DNA from: DATCYX01 sp037444705
GTDB taxonomy: Bacteria; Chloroflexota; Anaerolineae; Anaerolineales; UBA4823
Assembly: GCA_037444705.1 (NCBI GenBank)
Contig: JBBILY010000113.1
Coordinates: 1-10,418 of the forward strand
Direction of reading: 5' to 3'
Length of the DNA stretch: 10,418 bases
Shown: one piece after another, positions 1-5,779 of the stretch
How the letters are laid out: each line of letters opens with the position of its first letter
Position numbering within the stretch: position 1 is the first letter of the stretch
Made by a program: the position numbers and the translations under genes
The notes under the pieces: generated by a model
Told to the model about the DNA's origin: nothing
Databases searched by the model: none
What the model saw: only the letters and a program-made list of their open reading frames with translations

Positions 1-969
1 GCCGGTGCACAATTGCTTGACACGGTAAGGTAACCCCAATTCGGCGCAGGTTTGTTCAGCATCAGCCACCATCTTATCGAACATCGCCGGCGAATCTTCG
101 GGCTTGCAGAAGATATACATCTCTACTTTGTCAAATTGATGGCCGCGCTTAATGCCGCGCACATCGCGCCCGGCGCTCATCTTCTCGCGGCGGAAGCAAG
201 GGGTATAGGCGGTGTAAAGCCGCGGCAGGCTCGCCTCATCCAGGATTTCATCCATGTGCAGGCCGGTCAGGGGGACTTCGGCGGTAGGCACCATCCACAG
301 ATCTTCTTCATGATCCTTGTACAGGTTATCCTGGAATTTGGGCAACTGCCCAGCGCCGAAGAGGGTGCGCCCCTTAACCATAAACGGGGGATATTTCTCT
401 GTGTAGCCCTGGCGGATATGCAAGTCCAGCATCCAGGCGATCAGGGCGCGTTGCAGGCGCGCTCCAGCCCCGCTGAGCACATAGAAGCGCGAGCCGCTGA
501 TCTTCACCCCTTGGTCGAAGTCAATGATACCCAGCGCCGGCCCCAGGTCCCAATGCGCTTTAGGCTCGAAATCAAATTGCGGCAGGTCACCTGCGCTCTT
601 GATGACGACATTATCATTCTCGTCCTTACCGATGGGTGTGCGTGGATCGGGCAGATTGGGGATGATAGCCATCACCTCTTCCAGGCGTGTTTCGACCTGG
701 CGCAACGCCTCGTCCAAGGCGGCGATGCGCTCGCCCACGGCGCGCATCGCCTCGATCTTCGCCTGGCGTTGGGTGGGATCTATCATCCGCCCAATCTCTT
801 TGGAGACGGCGTTGCGCTCTGCTTTGAGGGCCTCCACCTGCTGAATCAGCGTTCGCCGCTTTTCGTCCAGATCCAACACCTGCTCCACTGGCGTGGTTTC
901 CATCTGACGCGCAGCCATGGCCTGGCGCACTCTTTCGGGTTGTTCACGAATAAGGTTAATGTCAATCAT
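1..969 (-). CDS. serS: Seryl-tRNA synthetase, 5' part (truncated by window edge)
   Basis: Cytoplasmic class II aminoacyl-tRNA synthetase that charges tRNA-Ser with serine. The minus strand reads 323 codons from the ATG at 969-967 to the window edge without a stop; SerRS is normally about 420-430 residues, so roughly the last 100 are missing. Residues 1-105 are the charged helical region expected for the tRNA-binding coiled-coil arm. The catalytic core follows, with the serine-binding TAEVPLTGL at 229-237 and a motif-2 region reading CFRREKMSAGRD (258-269), then RGHQFDKVE. The final visible residues, KQLCTG, match the conserved stretch before motif 3. The start is supported by AGGAGGTG five bases upstream. 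The gene is transcribed away from arsR and is controlled by the T-box leader upstream of it. Confidence 0.96.
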   Translation of the reverse strand, partial: MIDINLIREQPERVRQAMAARQMETTPVEQVLDLDEKRRTLIQQVEALKAERNAVSKEIGRMIDPTQRQAKIEAMRAVGERIAALDEALRQVETRLEEVMAIIPNLPDPRTPIGKDENDNVVIKSAGDLPQFDFEPKAHWDLGPALGIIDFDQGVKISGSRFYVLSGAGARLQRALIAWMLDLHIRQGYTEKYPPFMVKGRTLFGAGQLPKFQDNLYKDHEEDLWMVPTAEVPLTGLHMDEILDEASLPRLYTAYTPCFRREKMSAGRDVRGIKRGHQFDKVEMYIFCKPEDSPAMFDKMVADAEQTCAELGLPYRVKQLCTG

Positions 970-1021
970 AGAAGCACCTCCTGCACCATCCTGAATCACT
1001 GCCTCATGTTTCAATACAAAA

Positions 1022-1309
1022 CGCCCCTTCGCCGTTGCAGGACGAGAGGGGCGCTCGTGGTGCCACCTGCTTTCGCCGCCGTAGCCAGGAGCAGGGCTGC
1101 GGGCGGCCTTGTTCTCGCGCTAACGGGCGAACCCCGTTCCCCTTACGGCAGGACGACCCATAGGCTACCTGCCCCTGCGGGGACGACTGGCTCAAAAGCC
1201 GGCGGAGAGGATTTCACTACCTTCGTCTGTTGCCTCGCACCACCCGACAACTCTCTGAAAGAGCAGGGCAGTTACTCGCCTCCGCGCAAGTCGTTACCAG
1301 GATTGAATG
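1022..1309 (-). promoter_or_regulatory. T-box riboswitch, serine-specific, upstream of serS
   Basis: The leader of serS has T-box architecture on the minus strand. The T-box core AAAGCAGGTGGCACCACG lies at 1073-1056; its TGGC (1065-1062) would pair with a GCCA tRNA 3' end, matching the G73 discriminator of tRNA-Ser. The competing terminator stem is GGGGCG/CGCCCC (plus-strand coordinates 1048-1053 with 1022-1027), followed by a short U-rich run. Stem I closes by 1280-1285 pairing with 1202-1207 (6 bp), and AGTGAAA immediately precedes a TCC triplet (1211-1209), the likely serine specifier codon. A GGGTGGTGCGAGG segment fits the distal stem I region. Established mechanism: uncharged tRNA-Ser stabilises the antiterminator and permits serS transcription. 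The 5' limit is estimated from the promoter position. Confidence 0.93.
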
Positions 1310-1315
1310 GCTGTG

Positions 1316-1343
1316 ATTATACCCGAGGTTGAGAGGGTGTCAA
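1316..1343 (-). promoter_or_regulatory. Sigma70-type promoter of the serS T-box leader
   Basis: On the minus strand TTGACA (1343-1338) and TATAAT (1321-1316) are both perfect consensus hexamers separated by 16 bp. Transcription would begin near 1309 and run into the T-box leader. The promoter is divergent from the arsR promoter, whose -35 box starts about 50 bp away. Confidence 0.85.
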
Positions 1344-1393
1344 GGCAGTTTGTGAGCTCTTCCGGGGTTTCAGGGATTTAAGGCAAAATCAAC

Positions 1394-1423
1394 TTGACAT
1401 AGAGGTTTAGGCAAAGATATAAT
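1394..1423 (+). promoter_or_regulatory. Sigma70-type promoter of arsR
   Basis: TTGACA at 1394-1399 and TATAAT at 1418-1423 are perfect consensus boxes with an 18-bp spacer. The arsR start codon is 38 bp downstream of the -10 box, so the leader is very short. A strong promoter overlapped by an operator is the usual arrangement for an autorepressed ArsR gene. Confidence 0.85.
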
Positions 1424-1426
1424 CAC

Positions 1427-1446
1427 ATTCAAATTAACGAATAATT
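1427..1446 (+). promoter_or_regulatory. Putative ArsR operator 1 (arsR promoter)
   Basis: ATTCA-N6-CGAAT at 1427-1442 begins 3 bp after the -10 box and would cover the transcription start. It overlaps a second short inverted repeat, AATTA-N5-TAATT (1432-1446). ArsR/SmtB repressors typically bind AT-rich imperfect dyads at this position. The same ATTC-N8-GAAT pattern recurs at 1997-2012 and 5053-5068, which supports a regulatory role. Binding by the adjacent ArsR is inferred. Confidence 0.6.
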
Positions 1447-1461
1447 TTTCAGGATAAACCC

Positions 1462-1815
1462 ATGGAAACCTATGAGTCACAGGTGAAACTTTTCAAGGCG
1501 CTTACACATCCGGTGCGGCTGGCGATTCTGGAACTCTTGCGCGAGGGCGAACATTGTGTTTGCCACATAGAATCCGTCTTGGGCTATCGTCAGGCTTATA
1601 TCTCTCAACAGTTAATGGTGCTGCGGGAAGCTGGGTTGGTACAAGACCGCCGCGAAGGCTGGAACGTTTTTTATCGGGTGAGCCAGCCCGAGATCTATGC
1701 CATCCTGGATGGCGCCAGGCGCCTCAGTGGCGAAACGCCGCTCCTGCGAACGATCTTCAACCCCGCTAAAGTTTGCACCTGCCCCAAATGTAACCCAGTG
1801 GCACAAACTGCCTGA
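1462..1815 (+). CDS. arsR: ArsR/SmtB-family metalloid-responsive repressor
   Basis: 117-residue winged-helix transcriptional repressor, the usual ArsR length. The N-terminal ALTHPVRLAILELL (13-26) is the family signature, and EHCVCHIE (30-37) corresponds to the ELCVCDL metal box, with Cys32 and Cys34 on the recognition-helix side. The DNA-binding helix includes QAYISQQLMVLREAGLV (44-60), followed by a wing around GWNVFYRV (66-73). The C-terminus adds an unusual CTCPKC cluster (Cys105, Cys107, Cys110) that could complete or add a thiolate site for As(III), Sb(III) or another soft metal. Start ATG follows a modest AGGA ribosome site 7 bp upstream. It probably represses itself, the radical SAM-thiol protein-permease operon and the downstream Fe-S gene through the shared dyads. 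The inducer is not proven by sequence. Confidence 0.92.
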   Translation: METYESQVKLFKALTHPVRLAILELLREGEHCVCHIESVLGYRQAYISQQLMVLREAGLVQDRREGWNVFYRVSQPEIYAILDGARRLSGETPLLRTIFNPAKVCTCPKCNPVAQTA

Positions 1816-1855
1816 GAGCGATGCTCAGGCATCAGCGCTAGGCACTCGGCGGAAG

Positions 1856-1890
1856 TTGGCAGGGTAGAGCCCTGCCAATGATCGCTCTTT
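1856..1890 (+). terminator. Hairpin after arsR, probable terminator
   Basis: TTGGCAGGG (1856-1864) and CCCTGCCAA (1870-1878) form a perfect 9-bp stem with a 5-base loop. It is nested inside a second perfect 8-bp pairing, AGAGCGAT (1815-1822, starting at the last base of the arsR stop codon) with ATCGCTCT (1881-1888), and the outer arm is followed by only a short T run. The weak T-tract makes termination probable rather than certain. It fits the separate promoter seen for the next operon. Confidence 0.5.
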
Positions 1891-1924
1891 GCCCGCTTTT
1901 AACGCTCTTCTGCTGTATCCCCGG

Positions 1925-1941
1925 GGTGACCTTTTGTCACC
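1925..1941. repeat. Perfect palindrome GGTGAC-N5-GTCACC upstream of the radical SAM operon
   Basis: GGTGAC (1925-1930) and GTCACC (1936-1941) are perfect inverted arms around CTTTT. The element ends 24 bp upstream of the -35 box at 1966, a position suited to an activator or a second repressor. It differs from the ATTC/GAAT dyads, so it is not an obvious ArsR site. No function can be assigned from sequence. Confidence 0.4.
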
Positions 1942-1965
1942 GTTAAGTGGTTACATATCTCACAA

Positions 1966-1993
1966 TTGACGCTTCCCTAAAATCCAATAGAAT
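1966..1993 (+). promoter_or_regulatory. Promoter of the radical SAM-thiol protein-permease operon
   Basis: TTGACG (1966-1971) and TAGAAT (1988-1993), each one mismatch from consensus, are separated by 16 bp. The -10 box is followed after 3 bp by the dyad at 1997, the same geometry as at arsR. Distance to the ATG at 2098 is about 100 bp, leaving a leader of roughly 95 bases. Confidence 0.65.
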
Positions 1994-1996
1994 TGC

Positions 1997-2012
1997 ATTC
2001 ATCGAGTTGAAT
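1997..2012 (+). promoter_or_regulatory. Putative ArsR operator 2 (radical SAM operon)
   Basis: ATTCA (1997-2001) and TGAAT (2008-2012) form an inverted repeat with a 6-bp centre, starting 3 bp after the predicted -10 box. The half-sites and spacing match operators 1 and 3. This implies co-regulation with arsR despite the intervening hairpin terminator. Confidence 0.6.
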
Positions 2013-2097
2013 ACGATTCTGGCCTCTAACACAAATCTGCAGGGGTTAGTGAAGATTGTTCGCGATTCGGTCGCCAGCGGGCAAGGAGAAACCCATT

Positions 2098-3363
2098 ATG
2101 ACCACTGTTAGTCAAACGAACAACACCTTCTGGGCCAGGGTGGACGAAGAAGGACGTTTAATCATTCCAGCCGAGTTAGCGGCTCGCTATGTGTGGACAC
2201 CTGGCAGCCTGATTCGCATTGACGAGGAAACCAATGGCCTGACCCTTCACCGTGCGGTGGATAGCCTGGCCAAGATCTATGTTGAGCCCAGCAGCGAATG
2301 TAACCTGACCTGCCGCACCTGTCTGCGCAATGTCTGGAACGAACCTATGGGATTGATGAGCATGGCAATCTGGGAGCGCTTGATGCAGGGAGTGCGCGCC
2401 TTGCCCGTGCCTCCTATCATCTCCTTTGGCGGTTTTGGAGAGCCGCTCTTCCATCCCAGAATTGTGGATATGGTGGCCACAGCCAAAGCCGCCGGCTGTC
2501 GCGTGGAATTGATCACCAACGGCACATTGTTAACCCCCCAGCGTGCGCGCGCCTTGGTGGAGGCGGGACTGGATTTGCTCTGGGTCTCCATTGATGGCGC
2601 CCGCCCCGAGAGTTACGCCGATGTGCGCCTCGGGGCAGAACTGCCACAAGTGTTAAAGAACATTGATGGCTTTCGCGCGGCGCGCAGGAAGGGCCATCGC
2701 CCTACGCCTGAAATCGGCATCGCCTTTGTGGCTATGAAGCGCAATATTGCCGACCTGCCGCAGTTACTGCATTTAAGCACCCGCCTGGGAGCTTCGTATT
2801 ATCTGGTCACCAATGTCCTCCCTTACACACCCGAGTTGTGCGACGAAGTCTTGTATGAGCGCGTTTTGACCGAGATCACTTATATCCCTTCCCGTTGGGT
2901 GCCCCATCTGGATATGCCCAGGATGGACGCCATTCCAGAGACACGCAAAGTACACTACGCCATCCTGCGCGCGGCTTATAACCTGAGTTTCAATGGCGAT
3001 AACATGGGGCGGGCAAACGACCGTTGCCCCTTCATCGAGCGCGGCTCCACCACCATTGCCTGGGATGGCAACCTGAGTCCTTGCCTGCCACTGATGCATG
3101 GTCATGTGAGTTATCTAAACCGCCGACTAAGGCGTTCGCGCCGCTATGTTATCGGCAATCTGGCGCAGAACGACCTACTAGAACTGTGGAATGCTCCCGA
3201 ATATGTTGATTTCCGCCTGCGTGTCCAGGCTTTTAATTTTGCTCCCTGCACAGTTTGTGGTGGCTGCGATCTTTCAGAAGCCAACGAAGAAGATTGCTAC
3301 GGCAACACCTTCCCCACCTGTGGCGGTTGTCTGTGGGCGCAAGGTGTGATTCAATGTCCCTAA
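2098..3363 (+). CDS. Radical SAM/SPASM protein with N-terminal AbrB-like domain
   Basis: 421-residue radical SAM enzyme of unknown substrate. Residues 10-52 resemble a SpoVT/AbrB swapped-hairpin domain (VDEEGRLIIP at 15-24, then TPGSLIRID). The radical SAM core begins with Cys68-x3-Cys72-x2-Cys75, which binds the SAM-coordinating [4Fe-4S] cluster, followed by GGFGEP (111-116) and SIDG (164-167). The C-terminal SPASM-like region is cysteine-rich (Cys310, 329, 384, 387, 390, 400, 408, 411, 420), enough for auxiliary clusters; its ending CGGCLWAQG...CP recalls cofactor- or peptide-modifying SPASM enzymes. The ATG at 2098 has AAGGAG 9 bp upstream, better than an in-frame TTG at 2056. It heads an operon with a CPNC thiol protein and an ACR3-type permease under a putative ArsR operator, suggesting a role in metalloid modification or response. 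That role is inference; it lacks obvious resemblance to the arsenosugar enzyme ArsS. Confidence 0.88.
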   Translation: MTTVSQTNNTFWARVDEEGRLIIPAELAARYVWTPGSLIRIDEETNGLTLHRAVDSLAKIYVEPSSECNLTCRTCLRNVWNEPMGLMSMAIWERLMQGVRALPVPPIISFGGFGEPLFHPRIVDMVATAKAAGCRVELITNGTLLTPQRARALVEAGLDLLWVSIDGARPESYADVRLGAELPQVLKNIDGFRAARRKGHRPTPEIGIAFVAMKRNIADLPQLLHLSTRLGASYYLVTNVLPYTPELCDEVLYERVLTEITYIPSRWVPHLDMPRMDAIPETRKVHYAILRAAYNLSFNGDNMGRANDRCPFIERGSTTIAWDGNLSPCLPLMHGHVSYLNRRLRRSRRYVIGNLAQNDLLELWNAPEYVDFRLRVQAFNFAPCTVCGGCDLSEANEEDCYGNTFPTCGGCLWAQGVIQCP

Positions 3364-3390
3364 TTCAATCAAATTCAACAGGAGGTGAAC

Positions 3391-3654
3391 ATGGTCGTCA
3401 TAAAAATCCTTGGCCCGGGTTGTCCCAACTGTAGAAAAGAGGAGGCTATCACCCGTCAGGCAGTCGCTAACTTGGGGATAGAAGCCGAGATCGTCAAAGT
3501 CACAGATTACAAAGAGATCATGCAATACCCAATCCTATCCACCCCAGGGCTGGTCATCAATAACCGAGTGGTCTGCTCGGGACGCATTCCCAACCCTAGC
3601 GAGGTGATGACCTGGCTGGCAAACGCCATGATGGAGGTGGCCTCCCATGAGTGA
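3391..3654 (+). CDS. Small thioredoxin-like redox-active disulfide protein (CPNC)
   Basis: 87-residue single-domain thioredoxin-fold protein of the thioredoxin_3/redox-active disulfide protein 2 type, which are typically 75-90 residues. The first strand VVIKILGPG leads to the active-site Cys11-Pro-Asn-Cys14; the cis-proline loop is TPG (51-53), and an extra Cys62 follows in VVCSG. No signal peptide is visible, so it should be cytoplasmic. The ATG at 3391 is preceded by AGGAGG with a 5-bp spacer; an in-frame GTG at 3385 lies within that ribosome site and is unlikely. It starts 27 bp after the radical SAM stop and overlaps the permease start by 8 bp, so translation is coupled. It may act as thiol reductant or as a metalloid carrier to the permease; both are inference from context. 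Confidence 0.87.
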   Translation: MVVIKILGPGCPNCRKEEAITRQAVANLGIEAEIVKVTDYKEIMQYPILSTPGLVINNRVVCSGRIPNPSEVMTWLANAMMEVASHE

Positions 3655-4798
3655 CATAACGGCTTCCACCGCTGCAAAACCCCTGTCGAGAAACAAGAGC
3701 CGCGGCCTCTCAACCCTCGACCGCTACCTGACCATTTGGATTTTTCTGGCTATGGCTTTCGGTGTTGGCATCGGATACATTTTCCCCACCGCGGTGAAGA
3801 ATCTCAATCAAGCCGTTTCGCTGGGGACAACCAACATCCCCATCGCCATTGGGTTGATCCTGATGATGTATCCACCGCTGGCCAAAGTACGTTATGAAGA
3901 ACTGGGAGACGTCTTCCGCAACTGGCGGATATTAGGCCTCTCCTTGCTGCAAAATTGGCTCATTGGCCCGCTGCTGATGTTTGCCCTGGCAGTTATCTTC
4001 TTGCGCGGCTACCCTGAGTACATGACAGGTTTGATCCTGATCGGCCTGGCGCGATGCATAGCCATGGTGATTGTATGGAACGAACTGGCTCATGGAGACA
4101 CAGAGTATGCCGCGGGCCTGGTGGCTTTCAACAGCGTTTTTCAGGTGCTCTTCTATAGCCTGTATGCTTACATCTTTATCACGGTCTTGCCCACCAAATT
4201 AGGGATGCAAGGGAGCGTTGTGGACATCACAATCGGGGAGATCGCCAAAAGTGTCCTGATCTATCTGGGCATCCCTTTCTTGGCGGGCTTTCTATCTCAC
4301 TTCCTGCTGATCCGAGCCAAAGGCAGGGAATGGTATTACCGTCGCTTCATCCCCAAAATTAGCCCAATTACCCTGATAGCCCTGCTGTTCACCATTGTGG
4401 TCATGTTCAGCCTCAAGGGTGAATTGATCGTAACCATCCCCGCGGATGTGGTACGCGTCGCTATTCCACTGCTGTTCTACTTCGTGATCATGTTCCTGAT
4501 CAGTTTCTTCATGGGACGCGTCGTGGGTGCAGATTATCGTCAGACCACAACGCTCTCGTTCACCGCAGCCAGCAATAACTTCGAACTGGCGATCGCGGTG
4601 GCAGTGGCCGTTTTCGGCATAAATTCCGGGGTCGCCTTTGCGGCTGTCATCGGCCCACTGATTGAGGTGCCAGTGATGATCAGCTTGGTGAATGCGGCTT
4701 TCAGTTTGCAGAGGCGCTATTATAAGGAGCAGGTCACCCTGGTAGAAAGCCCAGCCCCCACGCTGCCAGTCTACCTTCCTACGGAATCCTCAGATTGA
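3647..4798 (+). CDS. acr3: ACR3-family arsenite efflux permease
   Basis: 383-residue polytopic membrane protein of the ACR3 branch of the bile/arsenite/riboflavin (BART) transporter superfamily; about ten hydrophobic segments fit the family. After a short cytosolic N-terminus, the first segment is around residues 28-47. The diagnostic GLARCIAMVIVWNELAHGD stretch (133-151) carries Cys137, equivalent to the conserved ACR3 cysteine needed for As(III) transport, and SNNFELAIAVA (309-319) carries Glu313, equivalent to the second conserved transport residue. The start overlaps the thiol protein by 8 bp and has GGAGGT upstream. The family exports arsenite, in some members also antimonite, using the proton gradient. 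No ArsC or ArsA is seen nearby, so arsenate reduction must be encoded elsewhere or As(III) is the natural challenge. The operon ends at the strong terminator at 4907-4945. Confidence 0.92.
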   Translation: MSDITASTAAKPLSRNKSRGLSTLDRYLTIWIFLAMAFGVGIGYIFPTAVKNLNQAVSLGTTNIPIAIGLILMMYPPLAKVRYEELGDVFRNWRILGLSLLQNWLIGPLLMFALAVIFLRGYPEYMTGLILIGLARCIAMVIVWNELAHGDTEYAAGLVAFNSVFQVLFYSLYAYIFITVLPTKLGMQGSVVDITIGEIAKSVLIYLGIPFLAGFLSHFLLIRAKGREWYYRRFIPKISPITLIALLFTIVVMFSLKGELIVTIPADVVRVAIPLLFYFVIMFLISFFMGRVVGADYRQTTTLSFTAASNNFELAIAVAVAVFGINSGVAFAAVIGPLIEVPVMISLVNAAFSLQRRYYKEQVTLVESPAPTLPVYLPTESSD

Positions 4799-4809
4799 GG
4801 TCGTGTAGA

Positions 4810-4837
4810 ACCTTTACGGCAAGTATCACATAAAGGT
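4810..4837. repeat. Inverted repeat ACCTTTA/TAAAGGT after the permease
   Basis: Perfect 7-bp arms (4810-4816 and 4831-4837) around a 14-base centre, just downstream of the permease stop. There is no T-tract, so it is not a terminator. It could be a weak mRNA 3' structure or chance. The rest of 4799-4906 shows no credible gene. Confidence 0.25.
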
Positions 4838-4906
4838 GAGTAAGAGGGAGATAAAGTGAACGATTTAAGCCGCTAAAGCCCTCCCAACCGCCGCTTGAGA
4901 CCGATG

Positions 4907-4945
4907 AGCCTCTATTGGTGCGCCAATAGAGGCTTCCATTTTTTT
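4907..4945 (+). terminator. Strong rho-independent terminator of the permease operon
   Basis: AGCCTCTATTGG (4907-4918) pairs perfectly with CCAATAGAGGCT (4923-4934) across a TGCG loop, giving a 12-bp stem, followed by CCA and seven T residues (4939-4945). This separates the ACR3 operon from the Fe-S gene, which therefore needs its own promoter. Confidence 0.92.
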
Positions 4946-5020
4946 GTTCCGTGTGCCGGGCTCTGTTCTTTAACTCAACAGTTAGCGATAAACAACATGC
5001 AGGGAACAGGAAAATTTGAT

Positions 5021-5048
5021 CTGAACGAGGGGTTTAAGATGTGATAAA
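5021..5048 (+). promoter_or_regulatory. Putative promoter of the Fe-S protein gene
   Basis: GATAAA at 5043-5048 is preceded by TGT, giving an extended -10 (TGn). The only -35 candidate is a weak CTGAAC at 5021-5026, 16 bp upstream. Placement is supported by the terminator upstream and by operator 3, which begins 3-4 bp downstream, as at the two other sites. Confidence 0.45.
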
Positions 5049-5051
5049 CTT

Positions 5052-5069
5052 CATTCAAGAGTTTGAATG
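5052..5069 (+). promoter_or_regulatory. Putative ArsR operator 3 (Fe-S protein gene)
   Basis: CATTCAA (5052-5058) and TTGAATG (5063-5069) form a perfect 7-bp inverted repeat around GAGT, the best dyad of the three. Its core ATTCA-N6-TGAAT is identical in half-sites and spacing to operator 2. It ties the Fe-S gene to the ArsR regulon although a terminator separates it from the permease. Confidence 0.65.
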
Positions 5070-5140
5070 TATTTGAGTGCTCGCTGGAGGACTGGGGACG
5101 GAATTTAATCTCATCAGACTGTCCAGAAAGGAGAGACGCA

Positions 5141-5677
5141 ATGCTGATCGAACACTACGATCTTGAGGTCTTCACCCCGCCTTGCGAGCCGGGCGCAGAG
5201 CGCTTTTCGGCCATTGCTCGCTTAGCGGTGAACATATCTGAGGTGTTGCCTTATTTAAACGCTACTCTACGGGGGGCAGTTTATCATAAAGAGGCCAATG
5301 CCCTCACCTGGCGTAAGGCCGGACATCTGGTAGCCTTTCATCCCTATGAGATTGCGCTGAGCAACGCTACAGACCGTCAGGAGGCTGAGAAGGAACTCAG
5401 AAGCCTGATTGACCTGGTCAACCGCACCTGGGAACGACGCGCCGAGATCACCCCCGACTACGAAACCCATCAGCGCCCAACGCCTATGGCGATCTTTAAA
5501 CTCCTGCCTCAAACGAATTGTAAGGCTTGTGGTGAACCAACTTGCTATACCTTTGCCATCAAACTGGCCGCGGCGCAGAAAAAACTGAAGGATTGTCCAC
5601 CGCTCTGGGAGGCAGCCTATGCCGCAAACCTGGCCGCTCTGCAAGAAATCGTGATCGAGGCTCCCGCTATCGGTTGA
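5141..5677 (+). CDS. Small [4Fe-4S] protein with CxxCxxxxC...C cluster motif
   Basis: 178-residue soluble protein. Residues about 122-155 match the 4Fe-4S domain found at the start of the corrinoid iron-sulfur protein large subunit (CdhE/AcsC) and in RnfB-type proteins: Cys127-x2-Cys130-x4-Cys135-x16-Cys152, with CGEPTCYTFA and a terminal DCPPL. Residues 1-115 are an unrecognised domain, with a helical segment around 78-102. The ATG at 5141 has AGGAG at 7 bp; an in-frame TTG at 5063 lies inside the operator and is rejected. Function is unknown. Its own promoter carries the same dyad as arsR and the radical SAM operon, so it probably acts in the same response, possibly as an electron carrier for the radical SAM enzyme or as a redox partner of the metalloid chemistry. 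That is inference. Confidence 0.82.
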   Translation: MLIEHYDLEVFTPPCEPGAERFSAIARLAVNISEVLPYLNATLRGAVYHKEANALTWRKAGHLVAFHPYEIALSNATDRQEAEKELRSLIDLVNRTWERRAEITPDYETHQRPTPMAIFKLLPQTNCKACGEPTCYTFAIKLAAAQKKLKDCPPLWEAAYAANLAALQEIVIEAPAIG

Positions 5678-5779
5678 ACTTGTTGGGTCTGCAGGCTTAC
5701 GCAAGCAACGTCCGTAACCTAAAGGGGTTGTGTAAAATAGAAATACAACGGTTTGGATTGGTGCAAAAGGAGGCAGGCG

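Noticed and set aside
52..1332. A 426-codon open frame on the plus strand across serS and its leader
   Set aside because: It is antisense to a clear SerRS coding sequence and to the T-box leader, and its translation shows no recognisable domain. High GC on the opposite strand explains its length.
2056..2097. TTG start that would add 14 residues to the radical SAM protein
   Set aside because: No ribosome site precedes it, while ATG 2098 has AAGGAG at good spacing and directly begins the AbrB-like domain.
3364..3384. ATTCAA repeats ahead of the thiol protein as a fourth operator
   Set aside because: The copies are direct, not inverted, and no promoter accompanies them within the operon.
4856..4876. 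Tiny GTG-initiated six-codon open frame after a purine-rich stretch
   Set aside because: Six codons between an operon end and its terminator are most likely chance; no leader-peptide logic is visible.
5063..5140. TTG start that would add 26 residues to the Fe-S protein
   Set aside because: It lies inside the operator dyad and near the expected transcription start; ATG 5141 has a strong ribosome site.
5728..5738. Possible promoter (TAAAAT at 5733-5738) for the PlsY-DegV gene
   Set aside because: No -35 box at acceptable spacing and no proper TGn extension, so it is not called.
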